From an archaeon HR01 (GTDB taxonomy: Archaea > Thermoproteota > Nitrososphaeria_A > Caldarchaeales > Caldarchaeaceae): DNA of 64,000 nt. The notes beneath the pieces are model-generated. The model was not told where the DNA came from and did not search any database. It saw nothing but the letters and a program-made list of their open reading frames with translations. Each line of letters begins with the position of its first letter. The first letter of the stretch is position 1. Below are positions 9,480 to 18,778 of the stretch, piece by piece. The stretch is from assembly GCA_002898355.1 (NCBI GenBank), contig BEHD01000001.1, positions 1-64,000 on the forward strand, given 5' to 3'. The position numbers and the translations under genes are program-made.

Positions 9480-10634
9480 TTGAGACGTAGGGTTGCCATC
9501 GTAGGCGCGGGCATGACCTACTTCAGGTCCATGCAGCCTCTGACCCCCCAGGAGCTTATCTTCGAAGCCGTCAGAAAATGCATGGACGACTGCGGCCTCA
9601 CCCTCAGAGATGTGGAGGCTGTTGTAGCCGGCTCAGCCCCTGACGCGTTCGACGGATACCATCACAAGGGTTTGCTCTCCTCGGAGGCTGTTGACTGTTT
9701 GGGGAGGGCTTTCTCAAGGATTTATGTGGGAGGCGGCACAGGCGTTGGCGTAGCTGTCGCGGGATGGTGGCATATAGCCTCGGGGGTTTACGACAGGGTT
9801 TTGCTCGTTGCCTGGGAGAAGATGAGCCATCCATATCCCCACGCCCAACCGCTCTTCAGAACAATCTTCGACCCCGTCCTAGAGCAACCCCTAGGCCCTA
9901 ACCTCATCTGGATATTCGCCCTAGAGATGCGGCGTTACATGGAGATGCATAGAATCGGCAAGGAGCTTATAGCGGAGGTGGCTGTGAAGAATAAGGGGAA
10001 CGCCCTCGACCACCCATACGCACAGCTGGGGGCGAAGATAACGGTTGAGGATGTGCTGAAGTCACCGGTCCTTGTCTGGCCTGTGAATAGGCTGGACATA
10101 AGCCCGACCTCGGATGGAGCCGTAGCCCTAATGCTGGCCTCCGGGGAGGAGGCCAGGAAGATAACTGACACACCGGTCTGGCTCGACGGCGTCGGCGCAT
10201 GCCTCGACAGCCAGTTTTGGACAAACCGTGACCTCGGCTACCCCTACTATGTCTACCTAGCAGCCCAGCAGGCCTACAGGATGGCCGGCATCACAAACCC
10301 CCTGAAACAGATAGATGTCTTCGAGCCATACGACCCATTCACCTACAAAGAGCTCCACCACCTCGATGCACTGCTGGGCAAGCCTGGGCTGGCTCCGAAA
10401 CTCCTCGCCGAGGGCCAGCTGGAAAGGGATGGGGACCACCCAACATCTCCTTCGGGAGGCCTTCTCGGAGTAGGCAACCCGATAGCGGCAGCGGGTCTTA
10501 TGAAGGTGGCCGAGCTCTACTGGCAGCTCTCGGGTAGGGCTGGAAGAAGGCAGGTGCCCAACGCCTACGTAGGTGTGGCACAGGCCTGGGGTGACCTCAT
10601 GCAGGTTGGCCAGGTGGTGGTGTGTAGGGTGTGA
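9480..10634 (+). CDS. Thiolase-family protein, second paralogue
   Basis: DHPTSPSGGLLGVGNPIAAAGLMKVAE; adjacent to first thiolase. Confidence 0.85.
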   Translation: MRRRVAIVGAGMTYFRSMQPLTPQELIFEAVRKCMDDCGLTLRDVEAVVAGSAPDAFDGYHHKGLLSSEAVDCLGRAFSRIYVGGGTGVGVAVAGWWHIASGVYDRVLLVAWEKMSHPYPHAQPLFRTIFDPVLEQPLGPNLIWIFALEMRRYMEMHRIGKELIAEVAVKNKGNALDHPYAQLGAKITVEDVLKSPVLVWPVNRLDISPTSDGAVALMLASGEEARKITDTPVWLDGVGACLDSQFWTNRDLGYPYYVYLAAQQAYRMAGITNPLKQIDVFEPYDPFTYKELHHLDALLGKPGLAPKLLAEGQLERDGDHPTSPSGGLLGVGNPIAAAGLMKVAELYWQLSGRAGRRQVPNAYVGVAQAWGDLMQVGQVVVCRV

Positions 10635-11290
10635 GGGTGAAGCCTGCAAGATACAGTGAGAGATATCTGGCCCAGCAGCCGGAGGATGTGAGGCGGGCCA
10701 TCATAGGGCTTGAGCTGGACAAGGAGTTTGGAAGGGTTGAAGGATGGGCCTCATCCCTCAACAGGAAATACACCGACACCGATGAATGGCGGGCTGAAAA
10801 CCTCATCCTCACCTACTGGCGCATAGCCTGTAGATACAGTCATGCGGCAGGGAAGGCTGCGACACGCTTCCTAGATGGCCTCAGAGACGGAAAAATTCTC
10901 GGAACAAAATGTGGTAGATGCCAGCGTGTTATGATACCTCCACGCCTCTTCTGCGAATGGTGTTTCAGAGATGTCGATGAATGGGTTGAGCATTCGGGAG
11001 AGGGTGCCATCTCAACATATTCCCTCTCATACATAGGGACCGACCCAGGGGTCAGACTTGAGAAACCAATAATAGTGGCCGTGATATGGTTCGATAACAC
11101 TTCGAAGAAGAGCCCGTCATCGCAAACGGTCTTGCATGCGGCGGGGTTACTACATATAGTGGACGGAGTCAAGCCTGAAAATGTCTCTATTGGGATGCGT
11201 GTAAGACCCGTCTGGAGGAGAGACGGGGAGAGAACGGGCAGCATCCTCGACATCGCCTACTTCACACCTGTAGATGGTGGAGTGGGATGA
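10631..11290 (+). CDS. Zn-ribbon OB-fold protein (DUF35) with N-terminal extension
   Basis: GTKCGRCQRVMIPPRLFCEWCF followed by OB-fold; overlaps upstream thiolase stop. Confidence 0.8.
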   Translation: MRVKPARYSERYLAQQPEDVRRAIIGLELDKEFGRVEGWASSLNRKYTDTDEWRAENLILTYWRIACRYSHAAGKAATRFLDGLRDGKILGTKCGRCQRVMIPPRLFCEWCFRDVDEWVEHSGEGAISTYSLSYIGTDPGVRLEKPIIVAVIWFDNTSKKSPSSQTVLHAAGLLHIVDGVKPENVSIGMRVRPVWRRDGERTGSILDIAYFTPVDGGVG

Positions 11291-11694
11291 GCATCGAGAG
11301 CTTCTACGAATATCCGGCCGGGATAGCCCTCTCAATATTCCTCCAAGGACTCAGGGAGGGGAAGCTTATCGCAAGCCGCTGCGGCAAGTGTAACACCTCT
11401 CATATCCCACCACGTTCCTACTGCGCAAAATGCCTCAACCCCATCAATGACTTCCATGAAATAACGGGGTTAGGGTTCGTGGAGACTTTCACCTGCTCCC
11501 ATATCTCGCTAGATGGAAGCCAGGCCCAGCCCGTCACCTGGGTGTATGTGAGGTTTGAAGGTGTTGAAGGAGGGTTACTTCACAGGCTTGACCCGTCGGT
11601 GGCTCCGGAGAAGGCCTTGAAGGTTAGGCCGGTGTATCATGGGGAGCGTATAGGCAGCATACTCGACATAAAATGGTTCACAAAAGCCGAATAA
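11287..11694 (+). CDS. Zn-ribbon OB-fold protein (DUF35)
   Basis: ASRCGKCNTSHIPPRSYCAKCL; RIGSILDIKWF C-terminus as in the preceding ORF. Confidence 0.82.
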   Translation: MSIESFYEYPAGIALSIFLQGLREGKLIASRCGKCNTSHIPPRSYCAKCLNPINDFHEITGLGFVETFTCSHISLDGSQAQPVTWVYVRFEGVEGGLLHRLDPSVAPEKALKVRPVYHGERIGSILDIKWFTKAE

Positions 11695-12811
11695 ACTCCT
11701 CCCTCTCCTCCATCTGAATCCACGTCTCAGAGGCGTATACGTCGTCGAAGATGGCTGACGGTGGAAGGGGTGGGTTTCTCTCACATCTTTCGATCGCCTC
11801 TTTAACTGTATTCTCGCAGCCCACCCACAGATCCTCATCTTCTTTCTCGCTCCAGACACCCCGGCGTATAAGATGTTTCTTCAGCCTCTTTATCGGGTCC
11901 CTCATCCTCCATCCCTGCTCCTCCTCCACGGGGCGGTAGCGTCTGGGGTCGTCGGCGGTGGTGTGGGGCCCCAACCTATAGGTCACAGCCTCTATCAAAG
12001 TGGGTCCATGTCCTTCCCTCGCCCTCTCAACCGCATTCCGCCCAACCAGATAGCAGGCTATCACGTCGTTCCCATCCACCCGCACACCGGGGAACCCGTA
12101 AGCCACCGCCTTATCGGCCAAAGTCTTGGCCGCCGTCTGCCTATATACAGGCATGGATATGGCGTATTGGTTGTTTACACAGACGAAGACCACCGGCGCC
12201 TTGAAGACACCCGCAAAATTTAGAGACTCATGGAAGTCGCCCTTCGACGTCGCTCCATCACCGAAAAAGCTCATGACTACGTCCTTCTCCCCGAGAATTT
12301 TGATGGCTAGGGCAAAGCCGACGGCTGGCGCGATATGTACCGAGACCGGTATGGCTGCGGGGACGATTCTATATCTTCTGTCGCCGTAGATGGCGAAATC
12401 ATGTCCTTTCAGAGGGTCTCTAGAGTTGGAGAGATGCCTGTTGATGATGTCGTCGATGGGTACTCTTCGGGCTATGTAGACGGGTAGCTCCCGGTAGAGC
12501 GGGAAAACCCAGTCGTTTTCGGCCAACGAGTAGGCCGTCCCAACGTAGGATGCTTCCTGACCCTCCGAGGGTGCGTGAATCCCTATCTTACCCATCCTCT
12601 GAAGGTTAAAGAGCCACTTATCCAAAACCCTCGCCATAACCATATCCCTATACATGGAGAGGAGGAGGTCATGGCTTAGCTTAAACTCCGTCAACTCCTC
12701 ACCATCCGGTGAGAGAGCCTGAAACATGGATACCTGTTTATATGACTGCACCATGCTTATAAAGGCTTTATCCGAATCAATCGGTCTGGAGTAGGGGGAG
12801 AATCTTCTCAA
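11678..12811 (-). CDS. Thiamine-dependent 2-oxoacid dehydrogenase E1 alpha subunit
   Basis: GDGATSKGDFHESLNFAGVFKAPVVFVCVNNQYAIS (TPP motif). Confidence 0.9.
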   Translation of the reverse strand: MRRFSPYSRPIDSDKAFISMVQSYKQVSMFQALSPDGEELTEFKLSHDLLLSMYRDMVMARVLDKWLFNLQRMGKIGIHAPSEGQEASYVGTAYSLAENDWVFPLYRELPVYIARRVPIDDIINRHLSNSRDPLKGHDFAIYGDRRYRIVPAAIPVSVHIAPAVGFALAIKILGEKDVVMSFFGDGATSKGDFHESLNFAGVFKAPVVFVCVNNQYAISMPVYRQTAAKTLADKAVAYGFPGVRVDGNDVIACYLVGRNAVERAREGHGPTLIEAVTYRLGPHTTADDPRRYRPVEEEQGWRMRDPIKRLKKHLIRRGVWSEKEDEDLWVGCENTVKEAIERCERNPPLPPSAIFDDVYASETWIQMEEREEFIRLL

Positions 12812-14822
12812 AGTATTGGAGCGACTGAGGGTTGATGAGGGATTCCCTGTTTAATACTTCCCGGCCGTTAACTATGTTGGACACAGCTATCTCAACCTTC
12901 TTCATGTTGTAGGTGTAGGGTATTTCAGGCACTTCCAAGATTTTAGCCGGCACATGTCTGGGAGAGGCTTTCTCCCTCAACGCCGTCTTAATTCTCTCCC
13001 TAAGCTCGTCGGTCAAAACATAGCCATGACCCATCTTGACGAAGAGGATTATCCTCTGGTCACCTCTCCAATCCTGACCAACAGCGATACAGTCCGCAAC
13101 CTCTCTAAAACCCTCCACAACCCTGTAGATCTCAGCCGTCCCAATCCTCACCCCCGAAGGCTTCAGCACAGCGTCCGACCTACCCAGGAAGGTGATGCCT
13201 CCGGTGTCGCTGTGGAAGATGACAAAATCGCCATGTCTCCAAACCCGTTTATGACTGTAAAACCTGAAGTACGAGTCGAGGTATTTCTCGTTGCCTGGGT
13301 CGTTGAGGAAGTAGAGCGGCATCGAGGGTGCGGGAGCCTCGCATACAAGCTCTCCCGCCCTATCGTAAACTGGCTCGCCCCTCTCATCGTAGCATCTGAC
13401 CTTCATACCGAGGCCTGGCGACTGTAGCTGGCCTGCGTAAACGGGTAGGACGGGGCTGCCTATGGCGAAGCAGCCGTTGATATCTGTCCCGCCCGAGATA
13501 GAGTTGAAGTGCTGGTCTTTCTTAACCTCTTCGTAGACCCATCTGAACCCGTCGGCCGATAGGGGTGAGCCGGTCTGGGAGATCTCCCTAAGCGATTCCA
13601 GTCCAAACATCTTCTTTGGGGATGCGCCGACACCTCTCAAATGGTTGATGTAGCTCGCACTGAGGCCGAAGATTGAGACACCGTACTCGTCCACCAGCTT
13701 CCACATCGTTCTCCAGTCTGGATAGTTTGGGTCGCCGTCGTAGAGCATCAGCGTAGAACCCACCGAAAGAGAGGGCATCACCCAGTTCCACATCATCCAG
13801 CTTGTAGAGGTGATGTATGTTATCACATCCTCAGACTTCAGGTCTGAATGTATGACAAGCTCCTTCAGCTGGTTTACCAGTACCCCTGCAACAGATTGGA
13901 CCATACACTTCGGCCTACCCGTAGTCCCCGACGAAAACATTATGTAGATAGGGGTGGAGGAAGGCACCTGCTCAAAGGAAAAAGGTTCGCCGCCACCCAT
14001 GAAGTCTGGAAGGAGGACGGCCTTCTCCACACCTTCGACCCTAGGGCTGTCCCCGATATATGGGACGATGACAACCCATTCAATCGAGGGGATACTCACA
14101 ACTATCTTACGAACCCTCTCCAACACGTCATATCTCCTGCCTCTATAGTAGTATCCGTCCACCGTGAAAAGCACCTTCGGCGATACCTGGCCGAACCTAT
14201 CCACCACTATGTCAGCTCCCAGCTCCGTGCCGGCGGATGACCATGTGGCGCCGAGGGATGCGGTGGCCAGCATGCATACAGCCGCCTCAGCCATGTTGGG
14301 CATGTAGCCGCAGACCCTATCACCAGATTTAACACCCACCTCCTTCAAACCTTTAGCAACACCGGCAGCAAAACCGTAGAGGTCCGAGTATGTCATCCTC
14401 CTAACCTGGCCATCCTCCCTCAAGGCGATCAAGGCTGTCTTCCCATCCCTCCTACGGAGAAGGTTTTCCGCAAAGTTGAGTCTGGCACCGATAAACCATG
14501 AGGCTCCAGGAAACCTTCCAAGATCATCCACCACAGCACTGTAGTGCTGGGAGGTCTTTATGCCTAGAAAGCTCCAGACGGTGTCCCAGAATCTGGGTAT
14601 CTCCTCAATCGACCACCTGTACAGCTGGAAATATGAGCCCCTTCTGAAAGGGTCGAGCTCAAGCCCGTTCAAATCGCTGGCGTATTCTATGAAGCGCGTC
14701 ATATTGGCCTTCTCCACAACCTCATCTGACGGACTCCATAGAATCATCCTGCCAAGGGATAGCCGGGCTTCTGGGGATATAAGGCTTACATCCAGATGAC
14801 GGCTTCCAGATAATGATTCCAC
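12777..14822 (-). CDS. acsA-like: Acetoacetyl-CoA synthetase
   Basis: IYIMFSSGTTGRPKCMVQS, GGTDINGCF, AMP-ligase C-terminus; AACS-type length. Confidence 0.85.
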   Translation of the reverse strand: MESLSGSRHLDVSLISPEARLSLGRMILWSPSDEVVEKANMTRFIEYASDLNGLELDPFRRGSYFQLYRWSIEEIPRFWDTVWSFLGIKTSQHYSAVVDDLGRFPGASWFIGARLNFAENLLRRRDGKTALIALREDGQVRRMTYSDLYGFAAGVAKGLKEVGVKSGDRVCGYMPNMAEAAVCMLATASLGATWSSAGTELGADIVVDRFGQVSPKVLFTVDGYYYRGRRYDVLERVRKIVVSIPSIEWVVIVPYIGDSPRVEGVEKAVLLPDFMGGGEPFSFEQVPSSTPIYIMFSSGTTGRPKCMVQSVAGVLVNQLKELVIHSDLKSEDVITYITSTSWMMWNWVMPSLSVGSTLMLYDGDPNYPDWRTMWKLVDEYGVSIFGLSASYINHLRGVGASPKKMFGLESLREISQTGSPLSADGFRWVYEEVKKDQHFNSISGGTDINGCFAIGSPVLPVYAGQLQSPGLGMKVRCYDERGEPVYDRAGELVCEAPAPSMPLYFLNDPGNEKYLDSYFRFYSHKRVWRHGDFVIFHSDTGGITFLGRSDAVLKPSGVRIGTAEIYRVVEGFREVADCIAVGQDWRGDQRIILFVKMGHGYVLTDELRERIKTALREKASPRHVPAKILEVPEIPYTYNMKKVEIAVSNIVNGREVLNRESLINPQSLQYFEKILPLLQTD

Positions 14823-14930
14823 CAGCCACGGGATGTGTGAGGCCCAGCCGAGACACGCTTAAATCCGTAAACCCGGCCAGCGCAATGGATGCGGGGGAGA
14901 AGATGAAGCCGGCAACACTTATAACAGGCG

Positions 14931-15227
14931 TTGAGAAGTAACATCGCCGAAGCCATGGCAAGCTTTCAAGTAATCTTCACCGGGAACGAAGACGAATTGT
15001 ACAAATTCGTGATAACATGGAAGATGCTCACAGACCTGAAGAAGTATGAGGAGATGAAGAAGGAGATGGAGCATCTGGAGGAAAGGGTGAGGGAGATGAG
15101 AGAAGAGCTGAGCAGGCTAGATGACACGAGAAAAAGCCTGCAGAGGGAGATAGCCGAGCTGACAGCCAGCAGGGAAGCGTTAAGGAGAGAAACAACACCG
15201 CCCACAGACGTAAAAATAAACTTGTAA
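14931..15227 (+). CDS. Small coiled-coil protein
   Basis: Heptad-like KKEMEHLEERVREMREELSRLDDTRKSLQREIAEL. Confidence 0.5.
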   Translation: MRSNIAEAMASFQVIFTGNEDELYKFVITWKMLTDLKKYEEMKKEMEHLEERVREMREELSRLDDTRKSLQREIAELTASREALRRETTPPTDVKINL

Positions 15228-15306
15228 CCTCCTTAGCAAATCGCCCACAACATATGACTCACCAGACATGGGGAAGTCTCTCAGTTGATCTAGGCCGACG
15301 CCGGGT

Positions 15307-15528
15307 TCAGGAGTATTTCGTATGTGAATGGTTTGGAGATAGTCTCGACTTCCTAGAGAGGAGTTCCAGACCCAATCTCAGGCACCCACGCCCTATATCC
15401 GGGAAGTCGTGAGCCGAGCCCTTGAAAAAGGAATGGCCGATCAGTTTTGAAGCCCACTCCGAGCAAGTTCCACCGTTCTTAGAAATGGATTTCTTTAGGT
15501 ATTCTTCCGCCATCTCCCTCGTGTTCAT
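15307..15528 (-). pseudogene. Possible truncated/degraded HEPN-type partner of the adjacent nucleotidyltransferase
   Basis: Starts MNTREMAEEYLKKSISK like HEPN N-termini but short and atypical; abuts the NTase ORF. Confidence 0.35.
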
Positions 15529-16052
15529 ATTTCAATAGCCTCTCCACGTCTAATCCTCGGTGAGAGTATCCAATACCAAGTGCCGTCCGGGTTTGTTATT
15601 CTCCTAGCCCCCAGCTCGTTAAGCCTCCTCTCCAATAGTTTAAGCTCTGTTTTTATGAAATCGCCCACATCATATATTATCTCTCCGTCGTATACTAGGT
15701 CTAGCATTATTGGGGGGTGTTTTTTGATTTCCTCCTTTGTGTAGATTATCGGGTTTATATCAGGTATCGTGGGTTTGCCCGTCTCTTTTTTCCATGTATT
15801 GTATTCGCTGGTTTCACGTAGCTTCTCAAACGCTGGGGCTATTTCCTCGATTCTAGCCGCCATCGATTTTCCCCCAAAATCTTCTACTACGAATAGGAGG
15901 TCTATGTCGGATTCCTCGTTGAACCTCCCAGCAGCTAGTGAGCCGAATATTATAGCTGATACAAGCCTGTCTCCCAAAATATCTTTTACAAGTTGGATAA
16001 CCCTAACGGCCAGCATGTGCGCAAGCCCTTCTAATCCAGTGCTCAAGGCCAA
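15525..16052 (-). CDS. MNT-type nucleotidyltransferase (toxin-antitoxin-like)
   Basis: IIFGSLAAGRFNEESDIDLLFVV (GSxxxGxxxxxSDxDL). Confidence 0.8.
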   Translation of the reverse strand: MALSTGLEGLAHMLAVRVIQLVKDILGDRLVSAIIFGSLAAGRFNEESDIDLLFVVEDFGGKSMAARIEEIAPAFEKLRETSEYNTWKKETGKPTIPDINPIIYTKEEIKKHPPIMLDLVYDGEIIYDVGDFIKTELKLLERRLNELGARRITNPDGTWYWILSPRIRRGEAIEI

Positions 16053-16535
16053 TACATACTGAACTGCTCCCGCTATTAAGTCTGCCTTACGTTTTATTAT
16101 TTAGAGGATGTTAGGGAACCCATGTGTAAGGAGTAACTGGCTCGACTTTTATTGCTGGTGTAGAGGCCGTTGTCTATAAGCTAGGCTGTTTAAGCAGAAG
16201 TATGTTGGCCGTGGCTTCTCGGGAGGCAAGCTCAAGTCAACCTAAATGTTGCAGCCGCTAGAAGCTTGGGCTTAAGCTTGACGACAGGAGAAAGACAATA
16301 CACGAGCTGGCCTGCGGAAAACCAAGGGAAGCTTTTCTAAAGGTATACTAAGGATGCGTTACAAAAAATGGAGAAATTTGTTACAGAGCTACCCCACAGA
16401 CTTGCATAGGGCCAACCAAGGCTGGAGAACAGGTAAGACCTACAGGATTCTGCCATATCTATATCCTAGCTGATGGCGGGATGATATTCTATAAACTCAT
16501 AGGACCGAGCCTCCAGCCAACCACTCCTTCTTACC

Positions 16536-16781
16536 TCATATTCGCTTCCCAATTATATACCGGAATATGCTCCTGTCGAAATTCATCCATGATTCATTTA
16601 AAAGGTAGTGTTTTCCTATTCGGCTTCTGAAGTTCCCCTCTCTGTGCGTAGCTATCCTAACTATCCTCGGTTTATCTCCACCATGTCCCCAAATTTCTCC
16701 CTTTTCATAAAAGAAATAAATTCCATTTTCAGGCAACTGCTCGTGTAGCCATTTGCAGAGGTCAGACATACGTTCACTCAA
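16536..16781 (-). CDS. Possible GIY-YIG-like protein, truncated
   Basis: ENGIYFFYEKGEIWGHGGDKPRIVRIATHREGNFRSRI resembles the GIY-YIG strand pattern. Confidence 0.45.
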   Translation of the reverse strand: MSERMSDLCKWLHEQLPENGIYFFYEKGEIWGHGGDKPRIVRIATHREGNFRSRIGKHYLLNESWMNFDRSIFRYIIGKRI

Positions 16782-16881
16782 TTTCTTTAATGTGAGTAAA
16801 CAATTTCACTCTATCTTTTAGTTTGGTTTCCCGTAACAGCCTTCGGTACAATAGATGAAAGCAACCTGGGTTGTGATAAAA

Positions 16882-17184
16882 TCAGATTTCATCGTAGGCT
16901 GCAAGTTTTTCATCAAAATCTTTTAAAAGCTTTCTAAATTCTTCCTCTGTAACCGTATTTGGATCTTTTTCGTACCATTCATTCTCAACATTTGGAAACC
17001 AGACACCGTAAAGGTCGGAAAATATTGCCCATTCAACATGCTTTTCTTTGCATTTTTTCATAAACCTCTGAGTTGAAGTTGCTGTGTACAATTTATCTGG
17101 AGTTACATTCTTACCAGTATTCTTTAATGAATCATCTTTCTTAGCCGAGCAATGGGTTATATAGATTCTTTTCACTTTTCCCAC
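16882..17184 (-). CDS. Small protein with N-terminal YITHCSAKK motif (DUF6884-like)
   Basis: KRIYITHCSAKKD... and AIFSDLYGVWFPN. Confidence 0.45.
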   Translation of the reverse strand: MGKVKRIYITHCSAKKDDSLKNTGKNVTPDKLYTATSTQRFMKKCKEKHVEWAIFSDLYGVWFPNVENEWYEKDPNTVTEEEFRKLLKDFDEKLAAYDEI

Positions 17185-17230
17185 ACACTATTTTTACATA
17201 TAGTTTTGCTAAATATTCTTCTAGTAATAT

Positions 17231-17899
17231 TTAACAATCTTCGGTCGGACTGGGTAAATCCTTTTTCTGTGTAAATTTCATATGGTTGTACTCATCGAGT
17301 AGCTTAGTTAGAGTTTTGTTCATCGTTGGAGAAGCTTCACGACACAAATCCTCTGGTGATCTGCCGTAACTTGCTATTATGCTTTTAAGAATCTGTTGTG
17401 ATTCGCGTAGGAACTTTAGATAGCCAATTGCATTACCAGCATAACCATATCCGTTCCTTATCTTCTCGTCCCACATCATGAAAAGTTGTGGGATAATACA
17501 ATGCATGATTTTCGAGGCAGAGGTAGGTCCAACACCATTAACACGCTCGGTAAGTTGCGTGTATATCTCTTTAATAATTTCCGATACTCTCTTTTTCTGC
17601 CCATCGACATCTATTTTCTCGTTAAAATCAAGATCAATTAAACTGCTATTGCGCAATTCATGAAAGTGCTTGCTTAATTCCTTTAAAACTTCTTTAAGCT
17701 GGGTGGGAACAATCCTCTTAACATTTCTGATCTTCCAGCGCTTGAGAAATTCAATAATAGTATCTTTCACTTCACTCTCAGAAATTTGGTTAATATTCTC
17801 CCAAATATGTCTGCGGTCTAGCACAAGTTTCTTGTAATCCTCGTCAAATCGCGGGAGATTCACCCCTTTTAACAATGTTAAGTAATTCAAGCCAAACAC
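17231..17899 (-). CDS. Hypothetical protein with HhH-like segment
   Basis: VNGVGPTSASKIMHCIIPQLFMMWDEKIR; AT-rich ORF. Confidence 0.55.
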   Translation of the reverse strand: MFGLNYLTLLKGVNLPRFDEDYKKLVLDRRHIWENINQISESEVKDTIIEFLKRWKIRNVKRIVPTQLKEVLKELSKHFHELRNSSLIDLDFNEKIDVDGQKKRVSEIIKEIYTQLTERVNGVGPTSASKIMHCIIPQLFMMWDEKIRNGYGYAGNAIGYLKFLRESQQILKSIIASYGRSPEDLCREASPTMNKTLTKLLDEYNHMKFTQKKDLPSPTEDC

Positions 17900-18148
17900 C
17901 TTGCTATTATATTTTTGAAAGCAAGGTAGAATATTTCTTCATTCTCATCATTTTTCCTTCGGGCTGAATAAGCCAAGTGTTCTGAGCCTATTCTCAGCAG
18001 TTGTGATGCTTCATCTTGCCAAATTGTTATACCAGCGCGTAATCGAAGGATCTTTGAGCAGCAGTTTATGCCTACCCTTAACGCCGGGCAACTCTTATCA
18101 TAAGATAAAAGCTCATAAGTCCTATATAGAGATTTATACCAATTTTGT

Positions 18149-18258
<110 letters not shown>

Positions 18259-18340
18259 TCTGAGCATCCTCTTCTCCTGTCTTTATTTAAATCTTGAAGA
18301 TGGTGGATGTGTTTTTAAGTTCGTATGCAAGGGATTATCT

Positions 18341-18778
18341 GTGCCTGTTTTCAAGAGGTATATGAGATATTCTCCTGTGCTGGCGGAGGGTCTTATGTCC
18401 AAGCCTCCTATAACGGCTTCGGAGGATGCATCCATCGATGATGTTGCGAGAATTATGTGGGAGAATAGGGTTGGCTGTGTTTTGATTGTTGACCGTGAGA
18501 ACCGTCTTGTCGGCGTCTTGACGGAGAGGGATATGCTTTACGCGTCGGCCCATCTTCTCTTTGGTAGGGATGTCAAGGCTGGGTCTATCATGTCCAAGAA
18601 CTTGGTCACTGCCTCCCCCCAAGACGATGTGTTATCGGTTGTGGAGAAGATGAAGGACTTCAACATACGCCACATACCTGTGGTTGGCAGAGATGGGACC
18701 CCCCTCGGCGTCATCTCCACGAGGGATATCCTAGACTTCGGTATGAGGATGCTCAGCCTCTTCATAAGGCCAGACTAG
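18341..18778 (+). CDS. Tandem CBS-domain protein
   Basis: GCVLIVDRENRLVGVLTERDML and FNIRHIPVVGRDGTPLGVISTRDIL. Confidence 0.9.
   Translation: MPVFKRYMRYSPVLAEGLMSKPPITASEDASIDDVARIMWENRVGCVLIVDRENRLVGVLTERDMLYASAHLLFGRDVKAGSIMSKNLVTASPQDDVLSVVEKMKDFNIRHIPVVGRDGTPLGVISTRDILDFGMRMLSLFIRPD

Noticed and set aside
16080-16530. Possible decayed transposase or gene remnant
   Set aside because: Short coding-like stretches in shifting frames but no motif or terminal inverted repeats that I could support.
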